The notes under the pieces: generated by a model
Database searches by the model: none
Told to the model about the DNA's origin: nothing
The model's input: the letters and a program-made list of their open reading frames with translations, nothing else
Translations under genes and position numbers: made by a program
Assembly: GCF_000377665.1 (NCBI RefSeq)
Contig: NZ_KB898647.1
Location: 375,559 to 439,558 of the forward strand
Length of the DNA: 64,000 bases
DNA from: Vreelandella zhanjiangensis DSM 21076
GTDB taxonomy: Bacteria; Pseudomonadota; Gammaproteobacteria; Pseudomonadales; Halomonadaceae
Direction: 5' to 3'
In this document: piece after piece, positions 28,770 through 37,566 of the stretch
Numbering within the stretch: position 1 is the first letter of the stretch
How the letters are laid out: each line of letters starts with the position of its first letter

Positions 28770-30154
28770 ACGAGTTTATCTCCAATCAGCCAGTCTATGG
28801 CGGCATCCATCCGGATATGGGTTAACGCATCCGAGGTGGCGGGCATGGGGCGGAAGCTGGGAAAGTCGAATCCCTGATGTTTCCAGAAATCGGCGTTGGG
28901 TAAACGGCTCGGTACATCGCCGGGGTAAACCAGCGCCTCTTCGCCTTCAAGCGTTGTGCCGCGCAAGGCGGCGGAGCGTTTACCATCTTGAAGTACCTCG
29001 CGCGCCTCGGTGGCGCGGATGGCAGCAATTGACAGCGCTTTTACCGGCACGTTGGCAAAGCGTAGGTCTTTAAGCGGCTCGGCCAACAGCGCTTCGAGTA
29101 GCTGAACCACGTTGCCATGCTGGTCAGGGGTGACGTGATCCGCTTTCGTGGCTGCAATCGCCAAACGATCGATTTTAGGCGCGAATAGCCGCGACAGCAG
29201 GCTGCGTTTGCCGTAATCAAAACTTTGCATCAGTTGGCGCAGCGCACGGGATAGATCCTCAAACCGCTCGGGCCCGGCATTGAGCGCGCCAAGCACATCG
29301 ACCAGCACAATCTGGCGGTCAAAGCGACGAAAGTGGTCCCGGTAGAAAGGCCGTACCACCTGCTGCTGATAGTAGCGAAAGCGTGCTGCAAGCGTGGCAT
29401 ACAGGCTGCTGTCAGGCAGGGTGTCGAGCATCTCTTTGGGTATATCAAGATGAGACAGCGGAAAAAACTGCAGTACCGGTGCGCCATCAAGCTCACCGGG
29501 AAGTAAAAATCGCCCTGGCTGAAGGTCTGAAAAGCCCGCCTGCTTGGCACGGCGCAGCCCCTGGGCGTAGGCCTCAGCCAAGTGGGCCAGCTGCGCTTCG
29601 TCGGCCTCAGACGCTGGGTCCAGCGATTTAACAGCGTCTAGCCATTCGCTAAACAAAGCGCGCCGTTGTTCGCCTTCCAGCAGAGGCTGGGCGTGGCACC
29701 AGCTATAAAAATCGTGCTGAAGCAGCGGTAAATCGAGCAGCCACTCGCCTGGGTAATCGAACAGATCCAGCGTCAAGTGGGCGATGTCCGGTGCAAACCA
29801 GCCGGTTTGGGCCGGGCGGTAGCGCAGCTGCAGGCGCAATTCGCTGATGCCGCGCGTAGGCTCCGGCCAGCGTGGCGGCGTATCGCGCAGCGCCGCCATA
29901 CCCGGGTCATAGGGAAAGCGTGGGATGCCCAAGTCCGGCTGATTAAGCCGCTGCGCGCCCAGTAAGCGGCCTTCGCGGGCTGCGGGCAAAAGATCCAGCT
30001 GCGCTTCCACGCCTGCGTGGCGCAGCTGATTCACCAGCGACGTTAAAAACGCCGTTTTACCCGCTTGCGATAGCCCCGTTACCGCTAAGCGAAGCTGACG
30101 GTCCCGGCCTCGCTCCAGTAGATTACTCAGTTCGCGGCTTAACGGCTGGCGCAT
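28766..30154 (-). CDS. ycjX: YcjX-like P-loop ATPase/GTPase (DUF463)
   Basis: A 462-residue cytoplasmic protein with a clear P-loop VTGLSQAGKTAFLTSLV near residue 25. LTLDLFDYPGEWLLDLPLL (about residues 128-146) contains the switch-like DxPG, and VLVDVLGALNAGPERFEDL (about 285) is the family core. DUF463 proteins are dynamin- or Ras-like in structure and are coexpressed with YcjF. The promoter side carries a perfect 23-bp palindrome (30220-30242) and a short hairpin (30180-30196). Confidence 0.88.
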   Translation of the reverse strand: MRQPLSRELSNLLERGRDRQLRLAVTGLSQAGKTAFLTSLVNQLRHAGVEAQLDLLPAAREGRLLGAQRLNQPDLGIPRFPYDPGMAALRDTPPRWPEPTRGISELRLQLRYRPAQTGWFAPDIAHLTLDLFDYPGEWLLDLPLLQHDFYSWCHAQPLLEGEQRRALFSEWLDAVKSLDPASEADEAQLAHLAEAYAQGLRRAKQAGFSDLQPGRFLLPGELDGAPVLQFFPLSHLDIPKEMLDTLPDSSLYATLAARFRYYQQQVVRPFYRDHFRRFDRQIVLVDVLGALNAGPERFEDLSRALRQLMQSFDYGKRSLLSRLFAPKIDRLAIAATKADHVTPDQHGNVVQLLEALLAEPLKDLRFANVPVKALSIAAIRATEAREVLQDGKRSAALRGTTLEGEEALVYPGDVPSRLPNADFWKHQGFDFPSFRPMPATSDALTHIRMDAAIDWLIGDKLV

Positions 30155-30219
30155 CTGGCATTCCCTTTATCTGATTATTAAGCCGTAAAGCGGCTTGCCT
30201 AGTGAACAGCATAGCGAAA

Positions 30220-30242
30220 GGTTAATGAACCGTTCATTAACC
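30220..30242. promoter_or_regulatory. Perfect 23-bp palindrome upstream of ycjX
   Basis: Arms GGTTAATGAAC (30220-30230) and GTTCATTAACC (30232-30242) around one base. The core TGAAC-C-GTTCA resembles TetR-family operators. It overlaps the stop codon of the mutarotase gene and lies 66 bp before ycjX. There is no T run, so it is not a standard terminator. Confidence 0.5.
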
Positions 30243-31106
30243 GCGGCTAAGGGTTGTTCCTAACAGGTGCTGCGCGCCAGGCACCAGCCATACCGGATCA
30301 AGGCGCGTATTGGCTGATTCAATGCACACAAAATGGCGTGCCGCATCGGCTGGGGTGTCGCTGGGTAGTTCGGTATTGGGATGCCACACGACCGTTGAGT
30401 CGCTTGACTGTTTGGCAACGCGCAGGCTGCGTACGCCATCATTAAGCATCACGGCTTCATTGCTGTGATAAATCCGGTCAATGGCGCCATGGATGGCCAG
30501 GGTACCTTGCTGTTCGGATTCGGCAAAGTCTCGCAGTTTATCCAGATAGCGTGCCCCCGCCAGCCCTTCCAGTCGACAGTCGTGAATGTCGTTAACGGCT
30601 AAATAGGTATGCAGCGCGCCGCTGGTTTTTACCGGCGCATCGCCGATGTTTTCACTGATAAGCTCAACGTTTAGGCGCTGCGCATTAGCCTGAATGACCA
30701 CGCGCGCGGTGAGCTGGCTATGTAAGGGTTGCGCTGGGGAAAGGTGCACTTCAATGCCTTCAGCGTGCTCATCGACGGCGTCCAGCCGCCAAGCCGCCTG
30801 ACGCGCCAGGCCATGGAACGGGCCATTGCGATCAGGGCTTTCATCAGCATAACGTTCGTCGGCAAACCAGGGCCAGCATAGTGGGATGCCGCCACGTATC
30901 ACGTCTGGCAAAGGCTGCGGTGTCGGGGTTGTCCACAGCCAGCCGGTGTCGTTCGCCGGACGAAAATGCAGCACCTGAGCGCCTTGCAGGCTGATCGCCA
31001 GTTCACCCCAGGGCATATTGAAAAGCGCTACGTCACGTCCCTCCCAGTTAGCCGTTTGCTGGCCCTCTGCTTGGGCAATGAGGTTAGCGAGTGAATCAGG
31101 AGTCAT
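30237..31106 (-). CDS. D-hexose-6-phosphate mutarotase (YeaD-like)
   Basis: A 289-residue aldose-1-epimerase-superfamily protein that interconverts alpha and beta anomers of hexose 6-phosphates in the cytoplasm. GGIPLCWPWFADER (about residues 71-84) and GPFHGLARQAAW contribute active-site Arg and His, LHTYLAVNDI has the second catalytic His, and a glutamate in CIESANTR closes the site. Length and motifs match YeaD. A good AAGGA precedes the ATG. It is 82 bp upstream of ycjX on the same strand. Confidence 0.9.
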   Translation of the reverse strand: MTPDSLANLIAQAEGQQTANWEGRDVALFNMPWGELAISLQGAQVLHFRPANDTGWLWTTPTPQPLPDVIRGGIPLCWPWFADERYADESPDRNGPFHGLARQAAWRLDAVDEHAEGIEVHLSPAQPLHSQLTARVVIQANAQRLNVELISENIGDAPVKTSGALHTYLAVNDIHDCRLEGLAGARYLDKLRDFAESEQQGTLAIHGAIDRIYHSNEAVMLNDGVRSLRVAKQSSDSTVVWHPNTELPSDTPADAARHFVCIESANTRLDPVWLVPGAQHLLGTTLSRG

Positions 31107-31235
31107 CGGCGTTCCTTAAAAGGGTTTGCATCAAAGTAGGCAGAATTGTCGCGCTGTGTGCTATGGTAGGACAAGCAAGACTTGTAGGTAAAACACGTAC
31201 GTAAAACCCTGGTAAGTGGATATCAAGGAGGCACT

Positions 31236-31478
31236 ATGGGCTTTATTGCTTGGTTAATCATTGGTGGTTTAGCTGGCTGGATTGCTGGCAACATCATGCG
31301 CGGCGGCGGTTTCGGCATTCTAGGTAACATCGGCGTAGGTATTGTAGGTGCTGTGCTCGGCGGCTTTATGTTTAGTTTATTAGGTTTGCAGGCGGGCGGT
31401 TTTATTGGCTCACTGGTCACCGCGACGGTAGGGGCGGTGGTGCTGCTCTGGGTTATTAGTAAGGTTAGAAAAGCTTAG
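31236..31478 (+). CDS. GlsB/YeaQ/YmgE-family stress-response membrane protein
   Basis: An 80-residue, Gly-rich protein with three short membrane segments (WLIIGGLAGWIAGNIM; IGVGIVGAVLGGFMF; LVTATVGAVVLLWVI), the transglycosylase-associated (GlsB/YeaQ) pattern. Very strong Shine-Dalgarno AAGGAGG. Members are induced by stress and stationary phase; molecular role unknown. A GC-rich terminator follows 25 bp after the stop. Confidence 0.88.
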   Translation: MGFIAWLIIGGLAGWIAGNIMRGGGFGILGNIGVGIVGAVLGGFMFSLLGLQAGGFIGSLVTATVGAVVLLWVISKVRKA

Positions 31479-31502
31479 CATCGACTAGCTTACATGGTTA
31501 CT

Positions 31503-31535
31503 GCTGCCCGGCCCTGTGCCGGGCAGCGTCGTTTT
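31503..31535 (+). terminator. Terminator after the GlsB-like gene
   Basis: Arms GCTGCCCGGC (31503-31512) and GCCGGGCAGC (31517-31526), loop CCTGT region, followed at a short distance by TTTT. Confidence 0.75.
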
Positions 31536-31580
31536 AGGCCAATAGGTTTTAGACCAATAGGTTTTACGACAATAGATAGG
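31536..31580 (+). repeat. 15-bp tandem repeat, three units
   Basis: Units begin at 31536 (aggccaataggtttt), 31551 (agaccaataggtttt) and 31566 (acgacaatagatagg, diverged). The core agaccaata is shared with the 16-bp array at 1793-1872. It sits between the GlsB-like terminator and the DUF1266 gene. Confidence 0.7.
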
Positions 31581-31670
31581 TTTAGCTATCGGTCTTGGCA
31601 CCACTTTCCGTTACACTAAGGCGCTTTGTTCTAGCGCATTGCTGGTAGATTTTTGCTTTCGAGGTGTCTC

Positions 31671-34136
31671 TTGGTCGACGCGTTAAACGCCTGGTGGGCC
31701 CAACAGCTGGTACTCTGTGATTGGGCATTTACCCCGCACCCGCTTTCGGTGGATACGCAAGCGGCAGAGCAGCGCTTGCTGCAATTGGGTATTACCAGCC
31801 GTAATGAGCTGGCGGAACAGCTCTTTCATGCGTTAGGCGCCTCGACAGGGCAGGCCGCCCGCTTGCTGGGTGCCCTGGAATGGTCGGCGCTGGCCGGTGC
31901 GGCAGGCTGGCTTGAGGCCGAGCAGGCAAGAACGTGGGCGCACCATGTCATACGCCGAATTACCTCTGACTACAGCGATTTACGCGCTTGGCTTTCAGAG
32001 CTGCGCCGTGTGCTGGGGGCCAAGGGGTGGGAAATAGGCGCCGACGATCGTTTTATCGATGCCTGTCAGGCGCTTTCTGCCCTCGAAAACGAAGGTGAAG
32101 GTATCACCTGGGAAATGCTTGAGCAGGCGCTGGCACAGCTGCCGGCACCGGCCTCGGTATGGCCTACGGCCCCTGAAGCCCAGGTATGGCGCTTAGGCGC
32201 GCTGTTTCGCCCGGTGATCAGCTATCCGGCAAGCCAGACTGACTGGCCGGATGCCAGCCAGTGGCTTGAGCGCATTTGGCAGATCAACGACCGTGAGCAG
32301 TTGTTGGAAGTAGCGCTATGGCTTAGCGCGCAGGGTGAACGTCAGCGCTGGGACATAGAGGCCCGTGAGCTGCTGGCGATGGATAATGCCCAGCGTCTTG
32401 CCTGGCAGCACGATGCAATCGAAGATTCTCCCTACGCGGCCGTACTCAATGCATTTGTAAGCCAGGGCGAGCCGCTCGAATGGGCCGCGTGGGACTGGCT
32501 GCGGCTGGTGGAAATTGCCTGGGCGGGCGCCTGTTGCGGCTGGCTAACCCAGGCAGAAGCGGATGACCTGGCGTGCCACGCGGCAGATCTTATCAGTCAC
32601 CGCTACCACGACTGGCACGCCATACTGAAAGCCTATATGCGCGGACAAGGCCTCTTTGAAGGCGTTGATCGACGCAATATGACGCCCAATGCGCATCACG
32701 TACTGCTGATCAACGCCCCGCATAGCCCGTGGAAGCGGCCACCCACGACGCTGCTTAACGACTCGACTCGCCAAGCCTCTCAGCAGCGCATTAAGCAGTG
32801 GCGCAATTCGCCGCATCACTGGCTGTTGGCGCTTGCCGGGGTACGCGAACCCGACGTCATGCTGCGCCAACTGAATCCAGGCGCCCCTATCGATGAGCAG
32901 CGCCGCGCTGACGCTGCACTTTATCTGCAGGAATCGCTTGGCCTGCATGCCGATGAAGGACCGCAGGTATTGGCCCGCTATTGGCTGCCTGCCCAGGCCC
33001 ACCACCTTAATCAGTTGGCGGCCGATGCGGTGCATGGCGTATGGCCACCTTCGCAAACCCTGTTTGGCCAGCCCACGCCGGATGAGCTTAAGCAGCGTAA
33101 TGCCGTAAAAGGCGTTAGCCGCCATGCGGCGACCATTCATATGGCGGAAAAATTCGCCTTTTACCTGCACATGGCCCTAGATAGCGATCTGTTTGAACGC
33201 GAGCCGCTGTTTGCTTACGCCAGTGCGCTGCGCAGCTGCCTGTGCCGCTTTTACCCCAATCCCAAGCGGCTGCTGGAAGCTTGGTTTGCCTGGGAAAGCT
33301 GCCTGCCTGAGCCTGAGCACGACTCGTTGATCAATGAAATCGCCTGGCACCTGGATGACCCGGGCAGCCTGTTTTACTGGCTTGACTGGCAGCACGATGC
33401 CTGGTGTGAGCCGGGTGGGCGGCCAACCTTGACGCACTTTACCGCCATGTCGCTGGTTGGGCCGCTTAATAGCGCCGTCTGGTGCGAGCCCCAGCTTGAA
33501 AGTCCGCGCGAGTGTGACGATATTCGCGAATGGGTAGAGAGCCATTATCACCTGACCAGCGCTGCCGATATGCAGGAGTTCCTGACGTTTATGCTCGATG
33601 CCGGCGACCGCCAGGAATATCAGATCAACTACGCGCCCTACACACTGAATCCTGAACGTCTAAAAGCTGAAATTGCCATTTTAGAATCGGGTGACTGCGC
33701 TGAGGAAGAGCGTCATCACCTGCTGCGCTTACGCCGCGTGCAGGGTAATGAAGATAATTGTAATGATGTTGACATGGCCGCATGGGATATTGCCCAGCTG
33801 GTCGATCTGGCCATTGCTGCCCGGCAGCTTGGTTGGTTGGAAAATCAGGCATTTGCTGAGGTATTGGACCGCGCGTATCAGTTGGCTGCCGATCACTACG
33901 CTGGCTGGCAAGAGTATGCTGCGGGCATGTATGCTGGTTTTTCATTTTTTATGGGCGAAACGCCGGAACGTGAGAGTTTTCTAGCGGGATTTCGCCAAGC
34001 AATGGTGGCCTGGGTTTGCGGGGCACCGATTCTTGCCGGACCCTGGGCCAGCCTCGATTTTCCAGGCAATAAGCCGCGCCATTTTGCCCCATTACATATT
34101 GACACCTTGCCCGGTGATCAGCGAACACTACATTGA
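31671..34136 (+). CDS. Large protein with three DUF1266-like segments
   Basis: About 821 residues, soluble, Trp-rich and acidic, with no signal peptide or membrane helix. Three segments share a pattern of a helix with Ala-rich face, GWL, about 16 residues, then Y/S-D/A-W: near residues 62-124 (AGAAGWLEAEQARTWAHHVI), 275-330 (GACCGWLTQAEADDLACHAA) and 705-765 (AARQLGWLENQAFAEVLDRA). The last one matches DUF1266 best (HYAGWQEYAAGMYAGFSFFMG). DUF1266 is known from E. coli YbeR/YbeU and has no assigned function. I prefer the TTG at 31671 with GAGGTG upstream; a TTG at 31653 is possible. NlpC/P60 gene follows after 85 bp. Confidence 0.7.
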   Translation: MVDALNAWWAQQLVLCDWAFTPHPLSVDTQAAEQRLLQLGITSRNELAEQLFHALGASTGQAARLLGALEWSALAGAAGWLEAEQARTWAHHVIRRITSDYSDLRAWLSELRRVLGAKGWEIGADDRFIDACQALSALENEGEGITWEMLEQALAQLPAPASVWPTAPEAQVWRLGALFRPVISYPASQTDWPDASQWLERIWQINDREQLLEVALWLSAQGERQRWDIEARELLAMDNAQRLAWQHDAIEDSPYAAVLNAFVSQGEPLEWAAWDWLRLVEIAWAGACCGWLTQAEADDLACHAADLISHRYHDWHAILKAYMRGQGLFEGVDRRNMTPNAHHVLLINAPHSPWKRPPTTLLNDSTRQASQQRIKQWRNSPHHWLLALAGVREPDVMLRQLNPGAPIDEQRRADAALYLQESLGLHADEGPQVLARYWLPAQAHHLNQLAADAVHGVWPPSQTLFGQPTPDELKQRNAVKGVSRHAATIHMAEKFAFYLHMALDSDLFEREPLFAYASALRSCLCRFYPNPKRLLEAWFAWESCLPEPEHDSLINEIAWHLDDPGSLFYWLDWQHDAWCEPGGRPTLTHFTAMSLVGPLNSAVWCEPQLESPRECDDIREWVESHYHLTSAADMQEFLTFMLDAGDRQEYQINYAPYTLNPERLKAEIAILESGDCAEEERHHLLRLRRVQGNEDNCNDVDMAAWDIAQLVDLAIAARQLGWLENQAFAEVLDRAYQLAADHYAGWQEYAAGMYAGFSFFMGETPERESFLAGFRQAMVAWVCGAPILAGPWASLDFPGNKPRHFAPLHIDTLPGDQRTLH

Positions 34137-34221
34137 GGCTCGCCAACCATGTACGACCTAGCTTATAGTCTACCGCGTGTTATTACTTATACCCTTTCCA
34201 TAATAGTACGAGGTTAATCGC

Positions 34222-34854
34222 ATGGTTGCGTTGCCACACCCCGCTGTGACCGCTGTCCGTGTTGTAAGTGTTTGTGTTGTCGTTGCTTTTCTTTCTGGTT
34301 GTGCAGGCTCCTCGCGTCAATCGATCGAGCCCCCTGAAGATTACTTCGCGATGACGCTGCCAGGGATGACAAAAGGCTCTACCCCGCAAATGTCACCCAT
34401 TAATAATTCCGTTGCCCAGTTACGTAGTTTTCAGACACCTCCACCAACGCTTATACGCCAAGCGCTCATGGAGCAGCACCAGCGATGGGCCGGGACGCCT
34501 TACCGCATCGGTGGGACTTCAGCGGGAGGCATCGACTGTTCGGCATTGGTACGCAATGTTTTTCGCGATACGTTTGATTTAGAACTGCCCCGTTCGACTT
34601 ACGATCAGGTGCATGAGGGACGCTCGATCGACCGCCAAGAGTTGCAGGCGGGCGATCTGGTGTTCTTCCGTCCCCCCGGCAACAACCATGTGGGGATTTA
34701 TGTAGGCGATGGTTACTTTCTACATGCGTCTACATCGCAAGGGGTGATTATCTCCAGTCTGAATAACAGTTACTGGCAGCGCTATTACTGGCAGTCACGG
34801 CGGGCGCTGGAGCCAACCAACCTGGCTTATTTGGGCAGTAACTTTACGCCGTGA
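34222..34854 (+). CDS. NlpC/P60-family lipoprotein (murein endopeptidase)
   Basis: A 210-residue envelope protein. A hydrophobic N-terminus ends in LSGC, so Cys27 is the lipidation site. After a 60-residue tether, the NlpC/P60 domain (about 78-195) has catalytic Cys in GGIDCSALVRNVF (about 105), His in NNHVGIYVGDGYFLH (about 154), and a polar third residue a little further on. Such enzymes cut peptide cross-links in peptidoglycan, as MepS/Spr does. The residue after Cys is Ala, which fits outer-membrane sorting. Transcribed between the DUF1266 protein and an MFS exporter. Confidence 0.9.
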   Translation: MVALPHPAVTAVRVVSVCVVVAFLSGCAGSSRQSIEPPEDYFAMTLPGMTKGSTPQMSPINNSVAQLRSFQTPPPTLIRQALMEQHQRWAGTPYRIGGTSAGGIDCSALVRNVFRDTFDLELPRSTYDQVHEGRSIDRQELQAGDLVFFRPPGNNHVGIYVGDGYFLHASTSQGVIISSLNNSYWQRYYWQSRRALEPTNLAYLGSNFTP

Positions 34855-34891
34855 GGGTTAGTAGGCCGCGCTGCCTACGCTTAGGGATGGC

Positions 34892-36079
34892 ATGATTGCA
34901 GATAAAACACCGGCTTGGTTGCGAGCAACAATGGCCCTATGTTTAGGGTCATTTCTTGTTTTTATTAACCTGTATGTTCCTCAGCCATTACTGCCTGAGC
35001 TTAAAACCGCCTACGAGGTATCGACGCTAGGCGTTAGCCTGTTGATGTCGGTCGCTACCTTATCGCTGGCGTTTGCCCTTTTAGTATTTGGGCCGCTTTC
35101 CGATGCGATAGGCCGTGAAGGTATTATGCGGATTACGCTGCTGCTGGCCGGTGGCTGTTCGCTGCTGTTGGCATTTGCACCGAACTTTGAAAGCCTGCTG
35201 GTGCTGCGTCTGATTCAGGGATTTGTCCTGGGCGGACTACCTGCCGTTGCGATTGCCTGGATGGGCGACGCCTTTGAGAAACCCGCGCTACTCAGCGCGG
35301 TGGGCCTGTATATTGGCGCCAATACCTTGGGCGGCATTAGTGGGCGGATTGTCGGCGGTGCAGCCGCAGAAGTGGGCGGGTCTTCCGCTGCGTTTATTGC
35401 GGTAGGGGTGATGACCCTGGTGGGCTGCGCCATTTTCTGGCGCCTGCTGCCCAATAGCCGTGCGTTTACTCCCAAGCGGTTTCAACTGCGCCGTGCCTTG
35501 ACCGATATAACCGGGCATCTGCGCACCCCGGTGCTGCTCGCCGCCTACTGCCTGGGTGGCATCAACTTCCTGATTTTTATCAATCAATATAGCTACATCA
35601 CCTTTCGCCTGGCGGTCGAGCCGTACCAGTTGGCTGCCAACGGGCTAGGGCTGATCTTCTTAACCTATCTGGGCGGTACGTTTGCGTCGACCATTTCAGG
35701 GCGCTTGGCTCAGCATTATTCCCCCGCTAGCTGCATGATGGCTGGCGTAGTGATTTTAATGCTAGGTACCGCCGTTACCCTGAATGATTCACTGATGCTG
35801 ATTATTCTGGGCCTCACTATAAACGCATTTGGATTTTTCCTGGCGCACTCTCTTGCATCCAGCTGGGTGGGACGTTATGCCCAGGGAGCGCGAGGCAGCG
35901 CTTCGGCTCTGTACCTGGTGTTTTACTACGTGGGTGCAAGCCTTGGGGGGTTCTGGCTGGAGCCTTTCTGGCAGGGCGCCGGTTGGACGGGCATCGTCTG
36001 GGGGTCGTGGATTCTGTTAAGCGTCACCTTGATGATTACGCTAGGTATGCGCCGCTTCGAGCGCCGTTGCAGACTTTAA
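34892..36079 (+). CDS. MFS transporter (YnfM-like exporter)
   Basis: A 395-residue protein with 12 predicted membrane helices. Loop 2-3 motif GPLSDAIGREGIM is the MFS motif A, and an equivalent is degenerate in the second half. GLYIGANTLGGISGRIVGG (about residue 130-150) is typical of drug:H+ antiporter-1 relatives such as YnfM/YgaY. Substrate unknown; efflux is likely. Starts 37 bp after the NlpC/P60 stop. Convergent with the nik operon with only 17 bp between stops and no obvious terminator. Confidence 0.88.
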   Translation: MIADKTPAWLRATMALCLGSFLVFINLYVPQPLLPELKTAYEVSTLGVSLLMSVATLSLAFALLVFGPLSDAIGREGIMRITLLLAGGCSLLLAFAPNFESLLVLRLIQGFVLGGLPAVAIAWMGDAFEKPALLSAVGLYIGANTLGGISGRIVGGAAAEVGGSSAAFIAVGVMTLVGCAIFWRLLPNSRAFTPKRFQLRRALTDITGHLRTPVLLAAYCLGGINFLIFINQYSYITFRLAVEPYQLAANGLGLIFLTYLGGTFASTISGRLAQHYSPASCMMAGVVILMLGTAVTLNDSLMLIILGLTINAFGFFLAHSLASSWVGRYAQGARGSASALYLVFYYVGASLGGFWLEPFWQGAGWTGIVWGSWILLSVTLMITLGMRRFERRCRL

Positions 36080-36096
36080 TTTCTGTCTTAACGATC

Positions 36097-36711
36097 TCAG
36101 CAGTCCTCTAATTGACCGCGCTTGAGATGATAGTGGCGACTGCAAAGCCGCTTGATCAAGGCCGTATCATGGCTGATGACTAAAACGCCAAGCCTTCGCG
36201 TTTGCGCCTCGGCTTTTAACGCCTGCCAGAGCTCTACCTGGGTAATCGGGTCAAGCATTGTTGAGATTTCATCGGCAATCAAGTAGCGCACCCCGGGTGC
36301 TAAAGCCCTTAGTACGCAGATACGCTGTAGCTCGCCGCCGGAAAGCGACCCAGGCAGGCGGTTTAACCAGTCTGGCTTAATGCCAAACGCACGGCACAGC
36401 GCATCAGGCGGCATCCACGCCTCGTTCAGCACCCGGCTTACTCGCCAGCGCGGATTAACCGCAAGTTCCGGCGATTGGGGCAGCCACTGTACCGGCTTTA
36501 TACCCCGGGACGGCAGCTTCTCACCATCCACCACAACGCGCCCGCTGTGGGGTAAATAATAGCCCGCAAGTAACTGACCGAGCGTGGATTTGCCCGCACC
36601 TGAGTCGCCGCTGAGTCCCACCCATTCGCCAGCGTTTACACCCATTGAAACGCTCTTTAAGAGCGGCGGCTGTGCTGTGAAAGCAAAGTCTATCTGGCAG
36701 GCCTCAAGCAA
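36097..36711 (-). CDS. nikE: Nickel/peptide ABC transporter ATP-binding protein
   Basis: A 204-residue ATPase with Walker A GDSGAGKSTLG, signature LSGGELQRICVL and Walker B YLIADEIS with the catalytic Glu. It is shorter than usual NikE (about 260) because it lacks the C-terminal oligopeptide-type extension. TTG start at 36711, 8 bp overlap with nikD, AAGGA upstream. It energises the NikBC channel together with NikD. Confidence 0.82.
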   Translation of the reverse strand: MLEACQIDFAFTAQPPLLKSVSMGVNAGEWVGLSGDSGAGKSTLGQLLAGYYLPHSGRVVVDGEKLPSRGIKPVQWLPQSPELAVNPRWRVSRVLNEAWMPPDALCRAFGIKPDWLNRLPGSLSGGELQRICVLRALAPGVRYLIADEISTMLDPITQVELWQALKAEAQTRRLGVLVISHDTALIKRLCSRHYHLKRGQLEDC

Positions 36712-37525
36712 CGCTCTCTTCCTTTTTATGTATTATTTCTGAAGCGCTAAAGGCATTGTCTGGCAGGGCCTGCCAAAGCGTCTGGGCATAAGCGCTTTTA
36801 AGGGTTTCGCCCATGCCGGTAAAGGCGCTGGCGGGGGCTGTCTCAACACTGCGGCCCTGATGCATGATAGTCACGTGGTCGGCGATGGGTAGGGCATGAC
36901 GTAAATCGTGGGTAATCAAGATCACCAACTTACCTTGATGAGCCAGTGAACGTAGCGCGCTGAGTACCCGGTCGCGTTGAACGGGGTCCAGGCCAACGGT
37001 GGGCTCGTCGGCGATAATAAGAGACGCTTGGCCGGCATGGGCCATGGCCGTGAGCACTCGTCGGGCCATTCCGCCCGACAGCTCATGAGGGTAGGCGCGG
37101 CCTGCGCGGTCATCAAGCTGGTAGTGGTTGAGTGCTTGCCCGGCGGCCTGCCAGGCAGCTTTATGAGCGAGGCCTGATCGGTTTGCCGCCCAGCTTACCT
37201 GACGTTGGGTGCGTACCAACGGGTCGAGTGCGTTTAAGGACTGAGGAATCAACGCCATATGACGGCCACGCAAGTGCCGCTGGCGTTTGGCATCCAACAG
37301 CGTCTCCTGATAAAAGCACTGGCCGCTTAGCCGGGCATTCGCAGGTAGTAACCCCATGATGGTATGCGCGAGCAGGCTTTTACCCGCCCCGGATGCGCCA
37401 ACTACCGCGTGTAGACTGCCTGCCGCGGCGCTAAACGAAAGTTGATCCAGGTGCGTTGCAAAGCGGCGCTGCCACCAGCGTGGATAGTAGGGAAGCTCCA
37501 GGGTTAACTGCTCTATACGTAACAT
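36704..37525 (-). CDS. nikD: Nickel/peptide ABC transporter ATP-binding protein
   Basis: A 273-residue ATPase with Walker A GASGAGKSLLA near residue 40, signature LSGGMARRVLTA, Walker B LIIADEPTVGLD and switch His in ILITHD. Start is the ATG at 37525 with GGAG six bases upstream; a GTG four codons earlier lacks a ribosome site. Position between nikC and nikE and fusion-free layout fit the NikABCDE order. Confidence 0.85.
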   Translation of the reverse strand: MLRIEQLTLELPYYPRWWQRRFATHLDQLSFSAAAGSLHAVVGASGAGKSLLAHTIMGLLPANARLSGQCFYQETLLDAKRQRHLRGRHMALIPQSLNALDPLVRTQRQVSWAANRSGLAHKAAWQAAGQALNHYQLDDRAGRAYPHELSGGMARRVLTAMAHAGQASLIIADEPTVGLDPVQRDRVLSALRSLAHQGKLVILITHDLRHALPIADHVTIMHQGRSVETAPASAFTGMGETLKSAYAQTLWQALPDNAFSASEIIHKKEESVA

Positions 37526-37566
37526 GTAAAGCTCCACTGGTGAGAAGATCCTCTAGTGAGAGGGCT

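Noticed and set aside
30180..30196. Short stem AAGCCG/CGGCTT upstream of ycjX as a terminator for the mutarotase gene
   Set aside because: Only six base pairs and no continuous T run; too weak to annotate on its own.
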